From: Azospirillum canadense
Lineage (GTDB): Bacteria; Pseudomonadota; Alphaproteobacteria; Azospirillales; Azospirillaceae
NCBI RefSeq assembly: GCF_025961225.1
Contig: NZ_JAOQNG010000001.1
Location: 2,158,501-2,222,500 of the forward strand
Reading direction: 5' to 3'
DNA: 64,000 bases
The first letter of the stretch is position 1. Every line of letters starts with the position of its first letter. This document shows, in pieces, positions 8,023 through 15,728 of this stretch. The notes under the pieces were generated by a model. The model was not told where the DNA came from and made no database searches. It was given only the letters and a program-made list of their open reading frames with translations. The position numbers were made by a program, and so were the translations under genes.

Positions 8023-8469
8023 TCAGTGCACGACAGGCCGTTCCTGTACCTCCAGCAGCGCCAGCTGGCGCTGGCCTTCGGCAACGCGGCGTTCCAGGTC
8101 TACGAGCGCTTGCTCGTGCGCTTCCGTAGCGCGCGCCGTCTCGGTCATCAGCGCCACAAGCTCCGCGTTCTGCGTATCCAGCTCGACCAGGCGCACGCGG
8201 TTCCGCTCGATCCCGTCCAGGGCAGCTGTAACCGCATCAGGAGTTGCAGCTCCTATCAGGTCAACAGCGCGACCACGCAGGAAGGCTGACAGACCACCAT
8301 CCCGGACCATGCATTCGAGCACGTCCTCAATGTCTTCCGGGCTCATACCTCGAAGATCAGAAACATCAAACTCAATGCGGGCGCGCATATGCGTCTCCAT
8401 GCTGAAGCGATAGACCTCTGTGACATGCCGTGATAACTTTTGAGGTGTGGCATTCCGCCGCACTTTCAT
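8023..8469 (-). CDS. Hypothetical protein with C-terminal coiled coil
   Basis: This is up to 148 aa. From residue ~28 it reads MRARIEFDVSDLRGMSPEDIEDVLECM. The C-terminal half (about 85-140) is Glu/Ala/Leu/Arg-rich and predicted coiled coil. No family is recognised. Start codons at 8469, 8400 and 8388 are possible. The last has GGAG 6 nt upstream and may be the true start, giving about 121 aa. It is convergent with the resolvase unit. Confidence 0.6.
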   Translation of the reverse strand: MKVRRNATPQKLSRHVTEVYRFSMETHMRARIEFDVSDLRGMSPEDIEDVLECMVRDGGLSAFLRGRAVDLIGAATPDAVTAALDGIERNRVRLVELDTQNAELVALMTETARATEAHEQALVDLERRVAEGQRQLALLEVQERPVVH

Positions 8470-8940
8470 CGCTGAATGACAATCGATGCCACCAAGTCTT
8501 CTTGGCGAAACGCTGGGTGAGTAAAAAAATGCTCACCCCTGCCGCGGGAGAGGCTTGAACAATCTCGCCAGGGCTCTGGACGCGACAACCGCAACCAGGC
8601 GAGCCGGCGCCGATTTGCCCTGTCCGCCACTGTCCAGTATGATCGTCGTCACGAGCGGGGTGTGTGTGTGCGCACCCAAGGCTCCGTCCGGGTGCGCGTG
8701 CCACACGCCGCCCAAAACCATGCCCGGACGGGGATCGTGCAGGACCAGACCCACCGACACTTTGGCTGCGACAGGACCGACGCGACAGCGCTCGGCCCCT
8801 TGGCGCTGGCCGATTCCCGCGGCCTAGCCGGCGGCGAGGAGAGTGTCCTAGGTACCACCCCACGCATCACCTCCTCGACCACCCTCTCCTCGACCATCAA
8901 GGCGATCGACGACCAGCTGCTCGACCAAGTTACGCTCGGC

Positions 8941-9733
8941 ATGTTCGAGGACGTGAGGCAGGAGATCGCCCTCCCGACCATCCGTCGGCTGAGCAAGCGT
9001 CAACGCCTCGACCACTACCTACGCCGGTCGATCGAACTCGCCGTCGAGCACCAGCTGTTCGACCTCCTGTTCATGACCACAAACCTGGCACCGGGCGAGC
9101 TGGTGAAGAACGCAGTCGCCGGCCTCGAGCGGCGCCTCCGTGCCATGCTCGGCGACAGGCCGTTCGTGTGGTACGGCGCGTTCATCCCCGGCAAGGGCAC
9201 CATCCACCGCCACCTGCACATCGTCGTCTTCCTGCCCCGCTCCTCCAGGCCGACCGTGACCCCAAAAGCTGAGCTTCGCCTCGACGGGGAACACGCCTGG
9301 AAGTGGACGGCCTGGCGGCAGCCGGCGATCAACGCCTACGTCGAGGCGCGCCGCCAGCGCGCCCGCAAGCCCGACGCCGACATCAGCGTCGTCGTGAAGA
9401 CTGTCTTCGACCTGGCGGGCCTGCACCGGTACCTCGCCGGCCGCAGGAACTTGGGCCAGCCGGGCGGCCAGCCCATCACCGCGCAGATTGTCCGCCAGAA
9501 GCCCAATGAGGGGCCTCTGGCCGTCCCAGTCACGGATGTAGTCGCCGCTCCCTCAGAACACACACAGGGGCCGGAAATCGGGCCTGGCGACACCGCCGCG
9601 AGCGCAACCTCGGCCGGCGCCTCCGACACGTCCGACCACGACCGGCTCCTCGACGACCAGGCGGTCGCCGATTTGCCAGCCGAATCCCGCTGCTGTACCA
9701 TGATTGGCAAGTACAAACAGCGAGGATACGACA
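8941..9733 (+). CDS. HUH-endonuclease-like replication protein, start and stop unresolved
   Basis: The frame shows the three rolling-circle Rep motifs in order. Motif 1 is LLFMTTNLAP, the HUH motif is HRHLHIVVFLPR, and a candidate Tyr motif is GLHRYLAGRRN. It is preceded by helical sequence and followed by an acidic, Thr/Ala/Asp-rich tail. ATG 8941 is the first plausible start, but coding-like residues extend upstream with no good start; the open frame reaches back to a GTG at 8662. The frame also has no stop until 10542, yet beyond ~9700 it runs through two better-supported genes in another frame. It would initiate rolling-circle replication or mobilisation of the element. Confidence 0.55.
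9674..9702 (+). promoter_or_regulatory. Sigma-70-type promoter for the small-gene cluster
   Basis: TTGCCA (9674-9679) and TACCAT (9697-9702) are separated by exactly 17 bp. They lie about 30 bp upstream of the GTG start at 9734. The promoter would start a separate transcript for the genes at 9734-11422. Confidence 0.5.
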
Positions 9734-10030
9734 GTGCGCAAGTATACCCTGGCGCCGGTGACGAAGCTGGCGATCCGCAAGACCTTCGTCGCCGACAAGT
9801 CGAAGACGGACGAGGACTACAGCTCCCTCTTCGAGATCTCGAAGACGACCCTGTGCGTCGTCACGCAAGAGGTCCGCCGCGCCAAAGCCGACGCCGCGAG
9901 CATTGTGCGGGCGTTGTTCGAGAAGGAGAGCGGCGACACGTCGCCGGAGGCGTGGGACGCGGCCAATGTCGCCGCCGACCAGCTGATCGGCGCGCAGCGC
10001 GCCAAGGCCTGCCAGCGCTTCGCCGCCTAG
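9734..10030 (+). CDS. Hypothetical small element protein
   Basis: This is a 98-aa protein beginning VRKYTLAPVTKLAIRK (GTG start, GAGG 8 nt upstream); an in-frame TTG at 9704 would add 10 residues. It is a charged, mainly helical sequence without signal peptide or membrane segment. No family is recognised. It is the first gene of a cluster of four closely spaced small genes (9734, 10052, 10509, 11021) behind the promoter at 9674. The amino-acid composition is far more protein-like than the overlapping frame of the Rep-like gene. Confidence 0.65.
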   Translation: MRKYTLAPVTKLAIRKTFVADKSKTDEDYSSLFEISKTTLCVVTQEVRRAKADAASIVRALFEKESGDTSPEAWDAANVAADQLIGAQRAKACQRFAA

Positions 10031-10051
10031 CCCAGGAAGGACACGACCATC

Positions 10052-10504
10052 ATGCTCATCACCGACATTATCGCCCGCGCCGGCTTCCAGGGCGACGAGT
10101 TCAACACCGCCGCTGCGATCCGCCGGAAGATCGCCGCCGACCAGCCGCTCAGCGGCGACGAGATTGCGGAGTGGCAGCAGCTTTCCGGCAAGTGGAGCAC
10201 CTACGCGCAGCTGCTCGACCAACGCGACCAGGCGCAGCAGACGCAGCCCCAGGCCCAGCACGACAACGGCGTCGGCGCCGCGCTCCACGAGCTCCAGGCG
10301 GGCCGGGCGCGCAACGTCGTCCGGCGGACCCGCCGCGTCACGAACGCGCAGGCTGGCGCCACAGAATTCGTCTACGAGGACGACGGCCAGCCGGTGAAGG
10401 AGCACTACCGCAGCTCAGGCGATCGCGCCGGCCGCGGCCTGGACCGCATCGCCGCGGCATTCGAGCGCGACACGCACACTCTCCCCTCCGGCGCGCGCCG
10501 GTGA
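10052..10504 (+). CDS. Hypothetical element protein
   Basis: This 150-aa protein starts MLITDIIARAGFQGDEFNTA, with AAGGA upstream (CCCAGGAAGGACACG). The N-terminal ~60 residues are helical, a Gln-rich linker (QAQQTQPQAQ) follows, and the C-terminal part is basic and charged. It is separated by 21 bp from the preceding gene and 4 bp from the next, so it is probably cotranscribed. No family is recognised. Confidence 0.65.
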   Translation: MLITDIIARAGFQGDEFNTAAAIRRKIAADQPLSGDEIAEWQQLSGKWSTYAQLLDQRDQAQQTQPQAQHDNGVGAALHELQAGRARNVVRRTRRVTNAQAGATEFVYEDDGQPVKEHYRSSGDRAGRGLDRIAAAFERDTHTLPSGARR

Positions 10505-10508
10505 CGCC

Positions 10509-11024
10509 ATGGGCCGCAAGGACCCCTCCCGGCCCGGCCTAGCCGGCCTAGACGATGCCATGCTCGACGCGCTGGACGCGGGCACGCTCAGCGTGTCCGA
10601 CGTGGCACACCAGCTCGGCGTCAGTCGGCAGGCAGTAACGAAGGCGCGGCGCAAGCTCCGCCCTGCCAGCGCCGCGCCCGCAGCGTCCGCCAGCACCACC
10701 AGCGCCCCGACCGTGGCGATCGACGCCGACGACGCCCAGGCCGCGGCCATTGCCGCTGCGCGCCTGGCGCTCCTGCGCGGCCATCAAATCCTCGGCGACC
10801 CGGCTGCGCCGTCGCCGGTCGGGCCGCAGGGCCTCAAATCCACCGTGACGGCGCTGGTGGACGCCGTGGCTCTTCTGCAGCGTCTCGGCGCGCTCGACGT
10901 GGCGCAGGCCGATGAACCGGCGCCGCTCACGGTCCGCATCATGTCGGCCGACGACGCGGACGAGCTGCGCACCCGGATTGAGGCGGATATGGCGAACATG
11001 TTCGACCCGGACGGCGCCGCATGA
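10509..11024 (+). CDS. Helix-turn-helix protein, phage/plasmid-like
   Basis: In this 171-aa protein, residues ~25-50 (LSVSDVAHQLGVSRQAVTKARRK) form a clear helix-turn-helix. An Ala/Ser/Thr linker and a helical C-terminal domain follow. The stop overlaps the start of the next gene (ATGA at 11021). The size and N-terminal HTH resemble small terminase-like or excision/regulatory proteins, but no large terminase is present. A transcriptional regulator or DNA-binding accessory role is as likely. Confidence 0.65.
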   Translation: MGRKDPSRPGLAGLDDAMLDALDAGTLSVSDVAHQLGVSRQAVTKARRKLRPASAAPAASASTTSAPTVAIDADDAQAAAIAAARLALLRGHQILGDPAAPSPVGPQGLKSTVTALVDAVALLQRLGALDVAQADEPAPLTVRIMSADDADELRTRIEADMANMFDPDGAA

Positions 11025-11422
11025 CGCCTGCCGTCCGCCTCGCCGCGCGTCTCCTGTGGGCGACTAGGCCCGACCTGGCCCCGGCCGCCATCGCCCGGCA
11101 GCTCGGCGTCACCGCGCAGGAAGTCATCGCCTGGTGCGCCGGGTTCGAGCGGCCCGGTACCCATGCCGGAATCCTGCCGCTCCGCCGGGCCTACTTCCAC
11201 GAGCTCGGCGCCCTGGCGACGTGGCAGACCTGGTGCGCCGCGCACGCCGCCGCGGTGCAGCTACTCGATCCCCACGAGGACGACCAACCAGCCGGGCCGC
11301 CGCCCGGCTGGCGCCCGCACCGAATCCGTCACTGCGACGCGCGCCAGCAGCACCAGGCCGGGCCGCGTCACCAGGCCCCAGGAGCCTGTCGTCGAGGCGC
11401 TCAGCGCCGCCGCGCGGCCTGA
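11021..11422 (+). CDS. Helix-turn-helix protein, C-terminus possibly frameshifted
   Basis: This is a 133-aa protein. The N-terminal part has an HTH (LAPAAIARQLGVTAQEVIAWC) and a well-formed helical region to about residue 95. After PPPGW the frame becomes Arg/His/Gln-rich. At the same position another frame reads sensibly (TESVTATRASSTRPGRVTR then PQEPVVEALSAAAR). This suggests a frameshift near 11320. It is translationally coupled to the preceding gene through ATGA. Confidence 0.5.
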   Translation: MTPAVRLAARLLWATRPDLAPAAIARQLGVTAQEVIAWCAGFERPGTHAGILPLRRAYFHELGALATWQTWCAAHAAAVQLLDPHEDDQPAGPPPGWRPHRIRHCDARQQHQAGPRHQAPGACRRGAQRRRAA

Positions 11423-11533
11423 CCCGCCCAACAGCAACCAATCAAACGGGCTTTGCTCGCCTACGCCGCGCCGCCAGTCGCGGCGCAGATTTCGCCCGTC
11501 GCATCGCCGCAACTTTCGGCAGGACCGCCTGAT

Positions 11534-11710
11534 ATGGCTGCCGGCGCCGGAGCCGTCGTCGCCGTTCTCGACCTCGACACCCGCTCCTTCCGCGTCGGCA
11601 TCCAAACGGCCGAGCGCGACGGCGCCACATTCCAGTGCCAGATCGGCAGCATAGGCGCGAGCAGCTTTAGCAACGCGAGTTGCCTTAGCCGCCCGCTATC
11701 ATCGCGTTGA
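11534..11710 (+). pseudogene. Possible N-terminal fragment of a phage tail gene
   Basis: The frame reads MAAGAGAVVAVLDLDTRSF followed by RVGIQTAERDGATF. It resembles the opening beta-strand of tail tape-measure proteins before sense is lost around 11680. It abuts the 3' end of the oppositely oriented sensor kinase (stop at 11685), and a tape-measure C-terminus lies beyond that gene at 13838-14260. The fragment may be the 5' remnant of the same gene. The evidence is pattern-based only. Confidence 0.35.
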
Positions 11711-13655
11711 CCTTGGTGAGAAATGTTTCGATGCGGATGGGCTTGCTGAGGAGTTGGGTGTTCGGCCCCAGTGCTTCCTTGTCCATGGCGGCATTGTAGG
11801 CGTAGCCGGTCAGGAACAGCACCTTCAGACCCGGCCGCATCGCGCGGCCCATTTCGGCGAGTTGGCGCCCGTTGATGCCGGGCAGGCCAACGTCTGTCGC
11901 CAGCAGATCGATCCGCTCTTCCGAGGCGACGATCGCCGCCGCCGCGGTGCCGTCTTCGGCTTCCAGCACAGCATAGTCGCGCTCCCGCAACGCCTCCACC
12001 AGCAGCATGCGGACAATGGCTTCATCCTCCACCACGAGCACGGTGCCCCTTGCCGGCGTGTCGGGCGACTCAGGCTCGTCGGAGCGCGTCGGCTTCACCT
12101 CCTCGGCGCCGTTGTAGCGTGGCAGGTAGAGCGTCACCGTGGTGCCGCGGCCGACCTCGCTGTCGATATGTATGTGCCCGTCCGACTGACGGGCGAAGCC
12201 GTAGAGCTGGCTCAGCCCCAGGCCGGTGCCCTGGCCCAGCGGCTTGGTGGTGAAAAAGGGCTCGAAAGCGCGCGCCAGCACGTCGGGCGGCATGCCGACG
12301 CCGGTGTCGGTGACGGTCAGCCGGATGTAGTCGCCGGGCTTCAGGTTGGCATCAGCGGCGCCGGAGTTCTGGTCCAGGTGGACATTGCCGGTGGCGATGG
12401 TCAGGTGCCCGCCCTCTGGCATGGCGTCCCGCGCGTTGATGGCAAGGTTGAGCAGCGCGTTTTCGATCTGGTTGGCGTCGGCCCAGGTGGGCCACGGGGC
12501 GTCGGCTAGGGCCAGATCGACTTGCACGGCCTCGCCAACTGAGCGCTGGATCAGCTCCAGCATCCCGGTCACGAGGTCGTTGACGGCGACCCTCTCAGGC
12601 TTCAGCGGCGACCGGCGGGAGAAGGCGAGCAGGCGCTGCGTCAAAGCTGCGGCCCGGTCCACGGAAGCGCGGGTGGCCGCCACATACTTTCCCACGTCCG
12701 TCCGTCCGGCGGCGAGCCGCCGCTCCAGCAGTTCAAGGCTTCCGCCGATGGCCTGGAGCAGGTTGTTGAAGTCGTGCGCGATGCCGCCGGTCAGCTGGCC
12801 CACCGCCTCCATCTTCTGCGCCTGGAACAGGGCTTGGCGCGCCTCGTCCAGGGCGATCTGCGCCTCCCGCCGCTCCGTGATGTCGCGGGTGACCTTGCCG
12901 AAGCCGATCAGCGTGCCCTGGTCGTCGTGGATGGCGTCGATGACGACGCTCGCCCAGAAGCGGCTGCCGTCCTTGCGCAGCCGCCACCCCTCCATCTCGA
13001 TGCGCCCCTCCCGCTCCGCCGTCCGCAGCGCCCGCGCCGGCAGTCCGGTGGCCCGGTCCTCCTCGGTGTAGAAGCGGGAGAAGTGCTGGCCGACGATATC
13101 CGCCGCGCTGTAGCCCTTCATGCGCTGCGCGCCGGAGTTCCAGTTGGTGACGTGCCCGGAGGTGTCGAGCATGAAGATGGCGTAGTCGGTCACGCCCTGG
13201 ACCAGAAGGCGGAACCGCTCCTCACTCAGCCGCAAGGCGTCCTGCGCGGCTTTGCGCTCGGTAATGTCGCGGGTAACCTTGCCGAAGCCAATCTGCGTGC
13301 CGGAGTCGTCGCGGATGGGGACGATGACGACGCTCGCCCAAAAGCGGCTACCGTCCTTGCGGACGCGCCAGCCTTCCGTCTCGAACCGTCCTTCCGCCGT
13401 GGCGACGGCAAGGTTCCTCTGCGGCACGCCCGCCCGCTGGTCCTCCTCGGCGTAGAAGCGGCAGAAATTCTGGCCGATAATCTCGTCGGCGGTGTAGCCC
13501 TTGAACCTCTGCGCGCCCGCGTTCCAGCTGCTCACCACCCCCTGCGGGTCGAGCATGTAGATCGCATAGTCGTGCACGCTATCCACGAGCAGACGGAAAT
13601 GCCGCTCGCCCGAGAGTGGCTCTAGGCCAGCGCCGGCCGGCAATACATTCGCCAC
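11685..13655 (-). CDS. Hybrid sensor histidine kinase (PAS-PAS-HisKA-HATPase-REC)
   Basis: In this 656-aa protein, two very similar PAS/PAC domains (about residues 12-140 and 143-270) share YAI-MLD...WN-GAQR-KGY and DGSRFWASVVI. They are followed by a HisKA H-box (GGIAHDFNNLL), an ATPase domain with N box (NLAINARDAM), G1 (DTGVGM) and G2 (GTGLGL), and a receiver domain. In the receiver the phosphoacceptor Asp lies in TDVGLPG and the conserved Lys in LLSKP. There are no membrane segments, so it is cytosolic. The REC output probably passes phosphate to an unlinked phosphotransferase or response regulator. It is oriented against its neighbours in the island and lies between tail-gene fragments, so it looks like acquired cargo. 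Confidence 0.93.
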   Translation of the reverse strand: MANVLPAGAGLEPLSGERHFRLLVDSVHDYAIYMLDPQGVVSSWNAGAQRFKGYTADEIIGQNFCRFYAEEDQRAGVPQRNLAVATAEGRFETEGWRVRKDGSRFWASVVIVPIRDDSGTQIGFGKVTRDITERKAAQDALRLSEERFRLLVQGVTDYAIFMLDTSGHVTNWNSGAQRMKGYSAADIVGQHFSRFYTEEDRATGLPARALRTAEREGRIEMEGWRLRKDGSRFWASVVIDAIHDDQGTLIGFGKVTRDITERREAQIALDEARQALFQAQKMEAVGQLTGGIAHDFNNLLQAIGGSLELLERRLAAGRTDVGKYVAATRASVDRAAALTQRLLAFSRRSPLKPERVAVNDLVTGMLELIQRSVGEAVQVDLALADAPWPTWADANQIENALLNLAINARDAMPEGGHLTIATGNVHLDQNSGAADANLKPGDYIRLTVTDTGVGMPPDVLARAFEPFFTTKPLGQGTGLGLSQLYGFARQSDGHIHIDSEVGRGTTVTLYLPRYNGAEEVKPTRSDEPESPDTPARGTVLVVEDEAIVRMLLVEALRERDYAVLEAEDGTAAAAIVASEERIDLLATDVGLPGINGRQLAEMGRAMRPGLKVLFLTGYAYNAAMDKEALGPNTQLLSKPIRIETFLTKVNAMIAGG

Positions 13656-13837
13656 AAGGATTCTCCAAGGCGTACCGAAATAAAGTTAATACATCGCCGC
13701 CACTGGTGGTGTGGTCAACTACCCAATTGGTTTGGCCGGGTATTTCCCCTGTCCTCGTTCGGTTTGCAGATGCGTCATGCGGGTGCCGGTGGACAAAACC
13801 CGCAGGCCCAACTCTTCCACGTAATTCTCTTGTAATC

Positions 13838-14260
13838 ATGCAGGCCGCTGCGCTCCACCCGTGTCCGATGGACACAGCCGGCATGGCAACGCTCGCCGCC
13901 ACCAGCTCGAAGTTTCACATCGACGGCATTGTCGTCGCTGTGGGCTGGCGCCCCGAAGTCCACGAAGGCGGCCTCCTGCGCGGCGAGATTTCAATCATCG
14001 TCAAACAAGGGGAGGCCGTCTTTACCCCGGAGCCGATGATCAACGCCGATCGCTTGATCAACGCCGCGATGAATGGCGGCGGTACGAGCATCACGGCCAA
14101 CAACCAGATCGAGGTGAACGGCGGCTCCAGCGGCAACCGCGAGGCCGACTCGGCGCTGGCCGCGCAGATCGGCAAGCAGGTAGAGACGACCGTGCGCTCA
14201 GTGGTGGTGGACGTGATGCTTCGGCAGAAGCGGCCAGGCGGAATGCTCAACTCCTACTAA
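13838..14260 (+). pseudogene. C-terminal remnant of a phage tail tape-measure protein
   Basis: The frame ends with DRLINAAMNGGGTSITANNQ and a terminal RQKRPGGMLNSY. This pattern is typical of the extreme C-terminus of tail tape-measure proteins. The 140 codons are a small part of a normal tape-measure gene, and no tail-assembly genes are adjacent. The nearest ATG is 13838. It is interpreted as a decayed prophage fragment, although expression as a small protein cannot be excluded. Confidence 0.6.
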
Positions 14261-14277
14261 GCTCCAGCTTGATCCGG

Positions 14278-14312
14278 GGCGGTTGCGTAGAAAGCGTAGA
14301 AACGCAACCGCC
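14278..14312 (+). terminator. Hairpin after the tape-measure remnant
   Basis: An 11-bp stem (GGCGGTTGCGT / ACGCAACCGCC) with a 13-nt loop begins 18 bp after the stop at 14260. It is followed by TTACTGG, a poor T-run. It is probably a weak terminator ahead of the exported protein at 14329. Confidence 0.5.
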
Positions 14313-14328
14313 TTACTGGAGCTCCGCC

Positions 14329-14658
14329 ATGCCCGCCGTCTGCCGCGCCCTCCCGCTCCTCGTCGCCCTGCTGCTCGCCGCGCCGGCCGTCCAGGCCCAC
14401 CCGCTGTCCGGGGCCGAGGGCAATGCCGCCAAGTGCTTCATCGCGTTCGATGACGCTATCCGGACGGCCGCGCGCGACAGCGACGCCGCCCGCGTGGCAG
14501 CCCTCCAGCGGGCCAGAAATGCGTTGCCGCACGACGACCTCGACCGCGCCGGAATGGCCGGCATCGTCGAGATCCAGGACGCCTTTGCCGCCGCTCACCT
14601 GACCGACCGCGACATCGCCGCTATCGCCGACGAGTGCCAGCGCCGATATGGGGTCTGA
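14329..14658 (+). CDS. Small exported protein of unknown function
   Basis: This 109-aa protein begins with a clear signal peptide (MPAVCRALPLLVALLLAAP, cleavage near VQAHP). A helical mature part contains two Cys (KCFIAFDD and ADECQRRYGV) that could form a disulfide. The likely ribosome binding site is the GGAG in CTGGAGCTCCGCC. No family is recognised. With the next gene it forms a pair of secreted cargo proteins at the right end of the island. Confidence 0.65.
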   Translation: MPAVCRALPLLVALLLAAPAVQAHPLSGAEGNAAKCFIAFDDAIRTAARDSDAARVAALQRARNALPHDDLDRAGMAGIVEIQDAFAAAHLTDRDIAAIADECQRRYGV

Positions 14659-14708
14659 CCACCGACACCTACATGAATTGGGCAGTCTTCAGCGTGAAGG
14701 AGCCCACC

Positions 14709-14981
14709 GTGCTGTTGCGCATAGCTGTCGCTTTTGTGCTCCTCGCCGCACCTGCGCTCGCCGCCGACCGCAGCAAGCCCGAGAGCTTCGATCTCCGCAC
14801 CGACAAGAGCGAACGCGCCGGCAGCGTCGTCCCGCGCGGCAGCGACGGCAAAACCTACGACATCTACGACACCCTCGGCCGGCGCCAGGGCACGGTGACA
14901 CGCGAGGGCATCAACAAGGACTGGGTGATTCGGGACACCCTCGGCCGCCGCCAGGGCCGTGTCATCGAACGCCAGCGATGA
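14709..14981 (+). CDS. Small exported protein with duplicated DTLGRRQG motif
   Basis: GTG 14709 is chosen for AAGGAG 6 nt upstream, giving 90 aa with a signal peptide (LLRIAVAFVLLAAPALA, cleavage ALA-AD). The mature protein carries two copies of DTLGRRQGxV (IYDTLGRRQGTV and IRDTLGRRQGRV), suggesting a two-strand repeat or adhesive element. An upstream ATG at 14673 would disrupt the signal peptide. The family is unknown. Confidence 0.6.
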   Translation: MLLRIAVAFVLLAAPALAADRSKPESFDLRTDKSERAGSVVPRGSDGKTYDIYDTLGRRQGTVTREGINKDWVIRDTLGRRQGRVIERQR

Positions 14982-15058
14982 CCATCGGCGTCGGCCTGAG
15001 TGCCGCCAGAATCGTTGATATAGCCGGCCGAATCGGCAATCATGACATATCCGCAACA

Positions 15059-15078
15059 GTCCACGGCAACGGTCCACG
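15059..15078 (+). promoter_or_regulatory. Two 13-bp-spaced direct repeats, probable integrase arm sites (right)
   Basis: GTCCACG occurs at 15059-15065 and 15072-15078. The 13-bp period and orientation match the three copies at 4760-4792. They lie 48 bp inside attR. Sharing this motif across both ends of the element supports a role in integrase arm binding. Confidence 0.7.
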
Positions 15079-15125
15079 CGACGATCAGTCAGCCCGCTAA
15101 GCCACTGTTTTGTAAAGGGATTTAC

Positions 15126-15157
15126 GGTCGCGGGTTCGAGCCCTGCAACCGGCACCA
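15126..15157 (+). repeat. attR: 32-bp tRNA-Thr 3'-end duplicate
   Basis: This is an exact copy of 4663-4694. The preceding 20 bp keep only GTTTTGTAAA from the tRNA anticodon region, so this is not a functional tRNA. It marks the right boundary of the island. Confidence 0.92.
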
Positions 15158-15191
15158 TTCCCCGAAGGCCATCCCGAAGCACCGGATCCGC

Positions 15192-15641
15192 ATGACGCAC
15201 GCCGTTTCCGGATACACGCTGCAGGCCACCGGCTCCGACGCCATTGACGCGGAGCACGGTGCGATCATGGACATCCTGGAGTCCCTGAGCCGCGGCGGTG
15301 CCGACGCCGCGGGACTGATCGCCCTGCGGGCCGAGCTGGCACATCATTTCGACACCGAGTCGACGGAGATGGCCGCCCTTGCACCCGACCGGCGGGAGCA
15401 GCATGAGCACGCGCACCGCAGCTTCCTCGCCACCGTCGATTCGCTGGCCGAAACCGCGCGGAACGGCGGAGCCATCACCGGCGACGAGGTGAACCGGCTG
15501 ATGCTTTGGTTCATCGTCCATTCCAACACCGCCGACACGGAACTGGTGGAGGCCACCCGGTACGCTGCCAAGCCGCCGCCGATGATCGACATGGCGGATT
15601 GGCTGGCCTCGCTCGACGACCCCGACCTGCAAGACGCCTGA
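15192..15641 (+). CDS. Hemerythrin-like protein
   Basis: The 149-aa protein has the hemerythrin ligand pattern: His22 (DAEHG), H52-x-x-x-E56 (HFDTE), H71-x-x-x-H75 (HEHAH) and H110-x4-D115 (HSNTAD). It is a four-helix bundle expected to bind a di-iron centre and O2, or to act in redox or NO sensing. It is cytosolic. The ATG start lies 34 bp after attR with only a weak ribosome binding site, so it is the first chromosomal gene past the island. An upstream in-frame start would reach into the att region. Confidence 0.8.
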   Translation: MTHAVSGYTLQATGSDAIDAEHGAIMDILESLSRGGADAAGLIALRAELAHHFDTESTEMAALAPDRREQHEHAHRSFLATVDSLAETARNGGAITGDEVNRLMLWFIVHSNTADTELVEATRYAAKPPPMIDMADWLASLDDPDLQDA

Positions 15642-15728
15642 ATCTCTCCGGACCACATGTGGCCCGGAACCGGTATGGCCGCGCCCGGTTGGTACGGGAT
15701 GCATCCGACACCAGACCGAGGTTCCCGC

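Larger units (their letters stand above)
4663..15157. mobile_element. 10.5-kb integrative element inserted in tRNA-Thr
   Basis: The element is bounded by a 32-bp perfect direct repeat (4663-4694 and 15126-15157) formed by the 3' end of tRNA-Thr. A tyrosine integrase gene starts 138 bp inside the left end. Internal cargo includes a serine recombinase, an HUH-type Rep-like gene, small phage-like proteins, tape-measure fragments, a hybrid histidine kinase and small exported proteins. No capsid, portal or large terminase gene is present, so it is not a complete prophage. It resembles a phage satellite, an integrative plasmid or a decayed prophage. Confidence 0.88.

Noticed and set aside
8533..8760. 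75-aa minus-strand frame with fairly natural residues
   Set aside because: It starts with GTG without a ribosome binding site and overlaps the open frame leading into the Rep-like gene. There is no family resemblance, so it was left out for lack of support.
8662..8940. N-terminal extension of the Rep-like protein from GTG 8662
   Set aside because: The frame is open but has no ribosome binding site, and the first ~60 residues are not protein-like. The start is left open, with ATG 8941 as the conservative choice.
10509..11024. Terminase small subunit
   Set aside because: Size and HTH are compatible, but no large terminase or capsid genes are present and no other terminase feature is visible. 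It is kept as an HTH protein.
15101..15157. Possible second tRNA-Thr gene
   Set aside because: Only the T-arm and acceptor 3' strand plus a TTTTGTAAA block are present. The D-arm and acceptor 5' strand are missing, so it is the attR remnant.
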